NCBI GenBank assembly: GCA_022009755.1
Contig: CP091722.1
Location: 2,178,001 to 2,242,000 of the forward strand
Reading direction: 5' to 3'
DNA: 64,000 bases
DNA from: Oscillospiraceae bacterium
GTDB lineage: Bacteria > Bacillota > Clostridia > Christensenellales > QALW01
Part shown: in pieces, positions 56,646 through 64,000 of the stretch
How the letters are laid out: each line of letters begins with the position of its first letter
Position numbering within the stretch: the stretch's first letter is position 1
Program-made: the position numbers and the translations under genes
Notes under the pieces: model-generated
What the model was told of the DNA's origin: nothing
Seen by the model: only the letters and a program-made list of their open reading frames with translations
The model's database searches: none

Positions 56646-56834
56646 ATGAACGGTAAGCTGGTAGTACCCGAGGCCAAGCAGGCCATGGAGAACCTGAAGA
56701 ACGAGGTTGCTCAGAGCGTCGGCGTGACCCTGAAGCAGGGCTATAACGGAGAGCTTACTTCCCGTCAGGCCGGAAGCATCGGCGGCGAGATGGTTAAGCG
56801 CATGATTCAGGATTACGAGAACGGCAGAAAGTAA
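56646..56834 (+). CDS. Alpha/beta-type small acid-soluble spore protein, second copy
   Basis: The 62-residue protein is about two-thirds identical to its neighbour, with PEAKQAMENLKNEVAQSVGVTL, the NEVA cleavage site and GGEMVKRMIQDYE. AAGGAGATG precedes the start. It is the second of a tandem pair and ends at a terminator. Confidence 0.95.
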   Translation: MNGKLVVPEAKQAMENLKNEVAQSVGVTLKQGYNGELTSRQAGSIGGEMVKRMIQDYENGRK

Positions 56835-56860
56835 TCGTAATAAAATAAACACAAAACAGG

Positions 56861-56893
56861 CGGCTTTGTCTATACGGCAAAGCCGTTTTCGTT
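56861..56893 (+). terminator. Terminator of the SASP genes
   Basis: CGGCTTTG and CAAAGCCG arms with a 9-base loop are followed by TTTTCGTTT. Confidence 0.8.
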
Positions 56894-57064
56894 TCAAAAG
56901 GAATATATGCATAAGTGCGGCAAGATGCATATGTTTGCGGCATCCAATTATCGGCAGGAAAATGCAGGGGATTAAGCATATAAACACCATTAAAATGCGG
57001 AATAAAAACGAAAAAATGCAGGATTGGATGCAGGAAGTTTTTCACACGGGGAGTAATTCACAAC

Positions 57065-57137
57065 TGTGGATAACCTTGTGGATTTCGGTGAATAAACCGG
57101 AGAAGTCCGAAGCTTCGTGAAACGAAATTGTGGATAA
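57065..57137 (-). promoter_or_regulatory. Cluster of DnaA boxes
   Basis: TGTGGATAA (57065-57073 and 57129-57137) is the complement of the perfect DnaA box TTATCCACA. TGTGGATTT (57077-57085) lies 12 bases from the first and departs from the consensus at its last two bases. All point the same way. Confidence 0.6.
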
Positions 57138-57503
57138 CTTTGAGGGTTAATTCACACTTTGCACATATATTGATAAAAAGCGCGGTATTTCGGGTTATAT
57201 GCAGCGGCGAGCATATTATTTTTTTATCAACAGGAATATATGAACAGCCATTCATATTGCAAGAGGGAAGAAGGCGGGGCTGCAAAAAGGGAGAAAGGAG
57301 CGGAAAAAAATCGCGGGCTGCGGACAAGAAAGGGGGAAAAAAATAAAGAATTGATTGTAAATTTATAAAAAGCAGAGGGCACAACGGGTGGACAAGCGGG
57401 AGGGTTTATTGTAAAATATAAATATATGTTTCGCCGTAAAAACGGATCGGTGAAAAAATGCGGGTCAAGGCCGTGCGGCACTGCGCAGTGCTCGGAGGTA
57501 CAA

Positions 57504-59639
57504 ATGAAAAAAAGGCTTGTGAATATATTGGCTGCCGCTGCGGCGCTTGCGGTGATAATTATTGCGGTACTGCTTTGCGGATGCGCACAGAAGGACGACT
57601 ATGAGAAATGCGCGGAGGAATTTTTCAGCGCTTTGCAGGCAAAGGATTACGACGCGATATACGACATGATGACGCCGTCCTCTCAAAGCAGCATAAGCCG
57701 GGAGAAGCTTAAGGAATATTATGATAAGGTATATTCGGCTTTAGAGGTGACGGGCATTGAGGCATCGGAGTTTGAGCGAGTGAACCAGGACAGGGACGCC
57801 GTTTTCAATTACAGCCTGAAGCTTACAAGCCAAAGCTGCGGAGAGCTGAGCTTTGATTCAAGCGTTACCGTTCGGGCGCTGCTGGGATTTTACCTTGTGG
57901 AATGGACTCCGGGAAATGTGGTGCCGGGGATGGATTATTACGATACGGTGCAGGTGCGGACCCTGCGCGGCATACGCGGAGAGATATTTGACAGCAGCGG
58001 AGCGGTGCTTGTAAAGAACGCATATGCGGTGACTGTGTATTTCAATCTTAACAAAACGGCGGATTTCGCTGCATCGGCGCAGGAGCTTGCCGGGATATTG
58101 GACCTTGACGCCGACGAGCTTGTGCAGAGCATGACAAAGGCGGCAGCCGGCGGCAATGACACGGTGGTGGCGGCGGTGTATGTGCCGGGCGCTTTGGAGG
58201 CGGAGAAGGAGGAGCGTGCGCTGGCGGTGGACGGCGTGAGAGTGGACAGAAGCAGCATAACCCCCATAAGGCAGGCGGTGTACGGTTCGGCGGCGGCGCA
58301 TCTTATAGGGTATTCCACTCCCGTTACAAAGGAGGATAGGAGCAATGAAAAATATGCCGGCTTATCGGAGGGCACGCGCGTAGGAAGAATAGGCGCGGAA
58401 TATGTATATGACGATATTCTCAGGGGCACGGACGGTGCGGAGATAGCATTGCGCTCCGCGGACGGCAGCCGCAGGACGGTGCTTTACAGAAAAGAGGCGA
58501 CGGCGGGGCAGGATGTGGTGCTGACCATAGACATAGGGCTTCAACTGGAAGCGGAAAGTCTTATGCAGGAGAAGTATTCCCAGAACAAAAGCACGGGAGC
58601 GGTTATAGTGAACGATCCCAAGAGCGGCAGAATAAAGGCGATGGCAAGCTATCCGACATTTGATCTGAACCTTTATGCGGCACCGGCGGCGGCAAAGGGA
58701 GCCGCCGACCTGATAAAGAATGAGGCGCTGCCGCTTTTGAACAGAGCGACGCAGGGGCTTTATCCTCCGGGCTCGGTATACAAGACCGTTTCCGCGATAG
58801 CAGGGCTGGAAACGGGCACGGTGAGGGTGGATACGGCTTTTCCGTATGAGGACGAGATAGTTAAGGTGACGGACAAAACGGACGGCTGGAGGCCGAAAGG
58901 CAGCCAGTGGTCGCATATGATAATAAGAGAGCATATGAAGTCCTCCGCGTCATACGGAAAGCTGGATATGAAGCGGGCGCTTGTGTTTTCCGACAACATT
59001 TATTTCGGCTGGATGGGCATGAAGGTGGGCGCAAAGGATATGATAGCCTGGTCTGAAAGGCTGGGAATAGGGGAGCAGATACCCTTTGAGCTGAGCGTAA
59101 AGAAATCACAGATATCAAATGACCCGGAGAATGCAAAGCTGTATAAAAACGATAAATTCCTTGCGGATACGGCGGTGGGACACGGAGAGCTGCTGATAAC
59201 GCCGCTTCAGCTTTCGGCGATATTTTCCCTTTACGGCAATTCCGGCAGCATAATGCAGCCCTATTGCGTGGAGAGCATATGTACTACCGATGAATTGGGG
59301 CGGCATACTGCGGTTTCGGTTACAAAGGAGCAGGTGTATAAGGAGCAGGTATGCTCAAAAGCCACGGTAGAGAAAATCAGCGCCTGCCTTGAGAAGGTGA
59401 CGGTGGACGGAACGGCAAAGGCGGCGAATGTGAAGGGGATGACGCTGGTTGCCAAAACCGGCACGGCCCAGAAGAACGATACGGAGGAGATAGGCTGGAT
59501 AGCGGGATATATCAAAGAGGGCGGGGAGCATTATTCTCTGCTTGTGTGCGTGGACGGGCCCAAAAACGGCACCGGCGCAATAAAGACCGCGGTTGCCAAG
59601 GGACTGTTTACTTTTTTGAAGGATGAGGCTCAGAGCTGA
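57504..59639 (+). CDS. Class B penicillin-binding protein with MecA_N-type domain
   Basis: The protein has 711 residues. ATG 57504 has CGGAGG upstream and starts MKKRLVNILAAAAAL with a lipoprotein-like CGCAQ. Residues ~25-145 form an NTF2-like domain (EEFFSALQAKDYDAIYDMMTPSS) as in MecA/PBP2a and Bacillus PBP3. The dimer domain has RGIRGEIFDSSG and RVGRIGAEY. The transpeptidase motifs are GSVYK (SxxK), SDN and AKTGTA. It is intact. Domain order suggests a class B3 enzyme, a group that includes low-affinity resistance PBPs; resistance itself cannot be inferred. Confidence 0.9.
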   Translation: MKKRLVNILAAAAALAVIIIAVLLCGCAQKDDYEKCAEEFFSALQAKDYDAIYDMMTPSSQSSISREKLKEYYDKVYSALEVTGIEASEFERVNQDRDAVFNYSLKLTSQSCGELSFDSSVTVRALLGFYLVEWTPGNVVPGMDYYDTVQVRTLRGIRGEIFDSSGAVLVKNAYAVTVYFNLNKTADFAASAQELAGILDLDADELVQSMTKAAAGGNDTVVAAVYVPGALEAEKEERALAVDGVRVDRSSITPIRQAVYGSAAAHLIGYSTPVTKEDRSNEKYAGLSEGTRVGRIGAEYVYDDILRGTDGAEIALRSADGSRRTVLYRKEATAGQDVVLTIDIGLQLEAESLMQEKYSQNKSTGAVIVNDPKSGRIKAMASYPTFDLNLYAAPAAAKGAADLIKNEALPLLNRATQGLYPPGSVYKTVSAIAGLETGTVRVDTAFPYEDEIVKVTDKTDGWRPKGSQWSHMIIREHMKSSASYGKLDMKRALVFSDNIYFGWMGMKVGAKDMIAWSERLGIGEQIPFELSVKKSQISNDPENAKLYKNDKFLADTAVGHGELLITPLQLSAIFSLYGNSGSIMQPYCVESICTTDELGRHTAVSVTKEQVYKEQVCSKATVEKISACLEKVTVDGTAKAANVKGMTLVAKTGTAQKNDTEEIGWIAGYIKEGGEHYSLLVCVDGPKNGTGAIKTAVAKGLFTFLKDEAQS

Positions 59640-59674
59640 CGGCAGATACGGAGAAATTCTATAATAAACTAAAA

Positions 59675-59712
59675 AACATCCGCAGAGGTATTGAAATGCG
59701 GGTGTTTTTTTG
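59675..59712 (+). terminator. Terminator of penicillin-binding protein gene
   Basis: AACATCCGCA and TGCGGGTGTT arms (one G-U pair) with a 12-base loop are followed by TTTTTT. Confidence 0.85.
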
Positions 59713-59800
59713 TTATCATATATAAGCTATTAAAAAACTGTGCTTTTGCACATACTGTCGCCGGCGCACACAGGCGCGGGCGGGGAGGACGGTTTATATT

Positions 59801-61822
59801 ATGAACATGCGAAAATATGCGGCGGTGCTGCTGTGCCTGCTTTTATGCGGCTGTATACCGATTAAACCGGCCGTGACGCCGCAGCAGAGCGAGCCGACGC
59901 AGACGGCAGGAACAACGCACGGCACGCCGGGAGTGACGGAGGAAAGCACGAAAACGGCGCCGGCGGACACGGGCGGCCCGACGCAGGAGGTTACTCAAGA
60001 GCCTGCGCTGACCCCTACGCAGGAGGTTACTCAAGAGCCTGCGCCGACCCCGACGCAGGACATAACCCCGGAGCCTACCAAGGGCTTTGAGATTATAGGG
60101 CCGCAGGCGGGCAGCGTGGATATTTACGCCGACGGCGATTCCTCAAAGCTGCTTGTGGGTATGGATCAGTTCGGGCGCACCTTTGATGTTCAGACGGGAA
60201 CGCGCAAAGCAGGTGGGAATGTTCTTCTGGCTGTGGCAGGGCTATCATTATGCGCACGGACAGATGAACGATGCCTATGATGCAACGAAGATATTGGAAA
60301 AATACGGTATGGACGTACTGTTCCGTAAAGACAGCAGCGTAAGCCCGGCCGGGCAGTTCCATTTTTGGGGAGAGCCGCTGTTCGGATATTACGATCAGGC
60401 GGACGAGTGGGTGATACGCCGCCAGATGGAGCTGCTTACGGATGCAGGCGTTGATTTATTGTGTTTGACACCACAAATGCATGGACCTATGAAACGGTGT
60501 ATTTCAAAATATGCGCGGTTATAGAGGAGATGCAGAAGGCGGGGCTGAATCCGCCCAAGGTGGCGTTTTACACACATTCCATGTCCATTCAGACGGTAAA
60601 CAAGATATACAGGGAATTCTATAAGCCGGGCAAATACAAAAGCACCTGGTATTACATGAACGGCAAGCCCATGATAATAGGCTATACCGAGGCAGCGGAT
60701 GATATAAAGGAGGCTAAAAGCCGCGGGGACAACTCGTATAACCCGTCTCCGCTGTCGCAGGAGGTGCTGTCCTTCTTTACCTTCAAGCGGCCGCAGTGGC
60801 CCAGCGATCCGTTCTATGCCGACGGCTTTCCGTGGATAGAGTGGAAATATCCGCAGCCGGTACATAACGGCATAATGAATGTATCCGTGGCGTCGCATCC
60901 GCAGGTGCCCATGAGCTTTTCCATAACGCGCGGTCATAAGAACTGGGGACGGGGCTACGATGTGGAGGCAAAGGTGAATATATCGGAGGATGCAGACAGG
61001 GGGACATTCTTCCAAAGCGAATGGGATCAGGCCATAAAGCAGGATCCGGACATGGTATTTGTGGACGGCTGGAACGAGTGGATAGCGCTTAAATCCCTCT
61101 GGGACGGCGAATATATGCTGTGCGACGCTGCAAGCAAGGAATTCTCGCGTGATATCGAAATGATGAAGGGCGGCTACAACGATGCGTTCTACATTCAGCT
61201 TATAAAGAATATCCGTGCCTACAAGGGGGTAAAGCTGACGGGAAAGGTGGCCTCCACCGAAAAGAGCATAGATATAAACGGCGATATATCGCAGTGGGAC
61301 ACGGTGAATTCAAAGTATACCGCGAATATAAAGTCGGTGGAAAGAGATCACAGGGGAATAAGCCCCAAGCAGCATTATAAGCAGGAGGCTGCAAGAAACG
61401 ATGTGCAGTGGGTGAAGGTTACAAGGGATAATGAAAATATCTATTTCCTTATTGCCTGCCGCAATAAGATAAAGGGCAGCGGAAGCGGATACATGAACCT
61501 GTTTATAGGTACGGGCAGGGTTTCCGACAAGGGCTGGAACGGCTATGAGTATGTGATAAACCGAAAGCTTAAAAACGGGGTATCCGAGGTGGCGCGCCTT
61601 AACGGAAGCTTCGGGCAGACAAAGTGCGGACAGGCGCAGGTGAGCGTGAGCGGCAAATATATGCAGCTGGCGGTTCCGCGCGCGGCCATCGGGCTGGAGG
61701 GGTCAAGCGAGTTCTACTTTAAGGTGGCGGACAATATTGCAAGCCCGGAGGACATAATGGATTATTATGTATCGGGCAAGAGCTTTCCGCTTGGAAGGAT
61801 GAGCTATCAGTATTTGGGATAA
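59801..61822 (+). CDS. GH71/99-like glycosidase lipoprotein with CBM9-like tail (two frameshifts)
   Basis: The corrected protein has about 674 residues. The signal ends LLLCGCIPI, then a Thr/Pro/Glu linker with two to three copies of TQEVTQEPAPTP. The central domain (~115-450) has QVGMFFWLWQGYH, PLFGYYDQADEWVIRRQMELLTDAGVDFIVFDTTNAW and VDGWNEWIALK, the barrel-strand pattern of GH71/99-like proteins. The C-terminal ~200 residues (IDINGDISQWDTV...VTRDNENIYFLIACRNKI) match CBM9-like carbohydrate-binding folds. Frames break at 60206-60208 (A3 for A5) and 60455-60457 (T3 for T4). Confidence 0.78.
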
Positions 61823-61852
61823 GATAAAACGAGGCGGTGTCCGCTAAAAGGG

Positions 61853-61892
61853 TGCGCCCCGGAAGCAGAAGCTTTCGGGGCGCATTTAATTT
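61853..61892. terminator. Terminator between glycosidase and dnaE
   Basis: A 14-base stem, TGCGCCCCGGAAGC with GCTTTCGGGGCGCA (one G-U pair) and loop AGAA, is followed by TTTAATTT. The A tract on its left is weak, so it mainly serves the rightward gene. Confidence 0.75.
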
Positions 61893-61945
61893 CCGTGCGT
61901 TTTTGGGTTCGGGGCTTAAAAGCGGAATGCGAAACCGACGCAGGG

Positions 61946-64000
61946 CTAACGGAGGCGGACATTGTCCGCGCCGAAGAGAGCCTCAAGATCGGCTCGGGCG
62001 CTTTCGTAGCTTATCCTGCGGGAGAGCACCTTCTTGCTTCCGCCGGAGAGGTTGGGAAAGTACAGCACTGCGGTGTCCGTGCCGGGGAAGCGGTCAAGCA
62101 GGGCGTCGAGGGCGCCGCTGAAGGCGGAGTTGTGATCCGCAATGCGGATAAACACGGTGCGCGTTGAAGCGGCGGGCTCGGCGGTGCTTGGCGTTTCGGC
62201 TTCGGGGGAGTGCGCGGCCGGTGCGCTGCAAGCTTCTTCGGCACTTACAACGGAGACGGAATCCGCAAGCAGCTTTGGCATTTCGTCCTCCTTTGCGGAG
62301 ATTCTGCCGCGCACGCGCACGATGGTTTCGGGCTGGAGCATATGGCTGTACTGCTCATATATTTTTGGGAAGAGCATGACCTCGACGGTGCCGTAGAGAT
62401 CCTCCAACACGGCAAAGCCCAGCATGTTCCCGGCCTTGCTGACCTTTGTGCGCATGGAGGAAACGATACCCACACATTCCACGACGCGGCCGTCAAGCGA
62501 GGCGCCTGTTACGCCTTCATCGGAATCGGATTGGAGCATGGCGGTGTTGAAGCCGGCGGCGCGCATGAGATGAGCGTATTTGTCCATCGGGTGGCCGCTT
62601 ATATATACCCCAAGCATTTCTTTTTCCATGGTAAGGATGACGGGAAGCTCGTATTCCGGGTATTCCGGCACGGTCTCTTTGGGTGCGGGCTGGGCATCCT
62701 CCATGGAGAAGAAGGATATCTGCCCCTCTATCTGCTGCTTGGCTCCCGTGGCGGCGGCATCAATAACATCCTCATATGCCATGGCCAACGCACGGCGGGT
62801 GCTGCCCAGATTATCAAGGGCGCCGGCCTTTATGAGACACTCCACGCTGCGCTTGTTTACCTCGCTTAAGGAAACCGTGCGGCTGACGAAATCGTGCAGA
62901 TCCTCAAACAGACCGCCGCGGCGGCGTTCCTCGGCTATGGCGCGGGCGGCGGAAACACCGACATTTTTTACCGCTGCCATACCGAAGCGGATGGCGCCGT
63001 CGGCTTCAACGGTGAAATTCTCACCGGAAAAATTTACATGCGGGGGAAGCACGCGTATGCCCTGATCCCGGCAATATTGGATATACAGCGCGGCACGGGC
63101 GCCGTCGCCCAAAAAGCTGTTGAGCATTGCGGCCATGAATTCGCTGGGGTAGTAGTGCTTAAGGTAGGCGGTTTGGTATGCAACCACCGCATAGCAGGCG
63201 GCGTGGGCTTTGTTGAAGGCGTAGGCGGCGAAGGAGGATATCTGATCAAACACCTTTCGGCGGTGGCTTTATCAACGCCGTTGTTTACCGCGCCCTTTAC
63301 CACCGTTACGCCGTTTTCCGTAAGACCGTTTATGAATATTTCGCGCTCCTTTGCCATGGTGGCGGCTTCCTTTTTGCTCATGGCTCTGCGCATAAGGTCG
63401 CTGCGTCCGAGAGAATAGCCCGCCATATCGCGCACCACCTGCATTACCTGCTCCTGATACACCATGCAGCCGTAGGTGACGGCAAGGGATTTTTCCAGTA
63501 TGGGGTGCAGATAGGTTACGCGCTCGGGGTGCTTTTTGCCCTCGACATATTTGGGTATGCTCTGCATGGGGCCGGGGCGGTAGAGGGCAATGCCGGCTAT
63601 GATATCCTCAAAGCAGGAGGGCATAAGCTCCTTCATAAAGGAGCGCATGCCGCCGCTTTCCAGCTGGAACACGCCGTCGGTATCGCCGCGGGAGAGCATT
63701 TTGTAGACCTCGGGGTCATCAAAGGGCATATTGTATATATCCGGCGCAGTATTAAAGCGTCGGCGGATAAGCTCAAGGGCGTCGCGCACAACGGAAAGGG
63801 TGCGCAGACCCAGAAAATCCATTTTAAGAAGGCCCAGCTTTTCCAGCGTTTTCATGGTGAACTGGGTTACCGGCATACCGTCGTTGACGGCCAGGGGTAC
63901 ATATTCGTACACTGGGCGCTCGGTTATAACAACGCCGGCGGCATGGGTGGAGGTGTGACGGGGCGCACCCTCCAGAATTTTGGAGTAGTCGATGAGATGC
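61946..64000 (-). CDS. dnaE: DNA polymerase III alpha subunit, 3' part (frameshifted, truncated by window)
   Basis: The visible ~685 residues are the C-terminal half of the replicative polymerase. Part of the palm is seen (THAAGVVITERPVYEYVPL, KMDFLGLRTLSVV), then fingers and helix-hairpin-helix (KAHAACYAVVAYQTAYLKHYYP, DGAIRFGMAAVKNVG), an OB fold (VECVGIVSSMRTKVSKAGNM) and a short tail with a degenerate DFPG-like region. The frame breaks at 63255-63257 (TTT on the plus strand for four), restoring AEKVFDQISSF. The N-terminal PHP domain lies beyond the right edge. It is a DnaE-type, not PolC, enzyme. Confidence 0.93.

Larger units (their letters stand above)
56835..57503. other. Gene-free spacer with DnaA boxes
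   Basis: This 669-base region lies between the SASP pair and the penicillin-binding protein gene. It contains the SASP terminator, two perfect and one near DnaA box, the palindrome CGAAGCTTCG at 57107-57116, and an A/T-rich stretch near 57190-57240. The reading frames here are short and lack ribosome binding sites. Confidence 0.65.

Noticed and set aside
57128..57384. Small frames in the spacer ahead of the penicillin-binding protein gene
   Set aside because: Short and overlapping on both strands, with no ribosome binding site and low-complexity Lys runs.

Overview
The window is a 64 kb stretch of chromosome with about 50% GC by eye. It comes from a spore-forming member of the Clostridia (Bacillota), most likely an uncultured gut anaerobe. 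The evidence is two alpha/beta-type small acid-soluble spore proteins, a CotF-type coat protein, a CotH-type kinase, a glycyl-radical pyruvate formate-lyase with its activase, a DUF1540 protein, strong GGAGG ribosome binding sites and many TTGACA-17-TATAAT promoters. I saw no rRNA, insertion sequence, phage, integrase or CRISPR array.

Layout. 0-5 kb: the end of a sugar-phosphate isomerase, a CotH kinase lipoprotein and an unknown lipoprotein. 5.6-13 kb: topoisomerase IV (parE-parC), CotF, serS with a DUF1858 gene, and a small orphan. 13.4-19.8 kb: a 2-oxoacid dehydrogenase operon (E2, E3 and a fused E1 alpha-beta) divergent from a TetR-type regulator; both leaders carry a shared box. 19.9-27.6 kb: four consecutive modular surface proteins built from collagen-like Gly-X-Y tracts, beta-helix-like repeats, InlB-type repeats and, in two, a PTGDNSG C-terminal anchor. 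28-32.4 kb: a YitT membrane protein, a MazF-type RNase, a membrane phosphoesterase and a fifth surface protein, a collagen-like lipoprotein. 32.6-36.6 kb: two serine tRNAs, DUF1540, pflB-pflA. 36.8-44 kb: a seven-gene leftward sugar/phosphodiester cluster with two permeases; its first gene has a strong promoter and a LacI-type operator. 44.4-50.2 kb: an HNH protein, a LacI regulator, a secreted nuclease, a conserved unknown, an AraC regulator and a zinc ribbon. 50.3-64 kb: murA, a secreted phosphoesterase, a large unknown lipoprotein, the SASP pair, a DnaA-box cluster, a MecA_N-type penicillin-binding protein, a GH71/99-like lipoprotein and the 3' part of dnaE.

Fifteen genes, many of them essential, are broken by 18 frameshifts. 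Each is explained by loss of one or two bases from a run of four to six identical bases. I read this as homopolymer contraction in the assembly rather than biology, and annotate these genes end to end with the shift positions given.

The most unusual content is the surface-protein group. Two of its members share a 22-residue W-(R/K)Y-W module, present three and six times, that brackets the collagen tracts. The group looks like a locus-specific family of extracellular fibres. Other notable signals are the shared operator box between the dehydrogenase operon and the TetR gene, a 17-bp triple repeat in the same spacer, an in-frame stop that separates a nuclease from its cysteine-rich tail, and perfect DnaA boxes in a 669-bp gene-free spacer.
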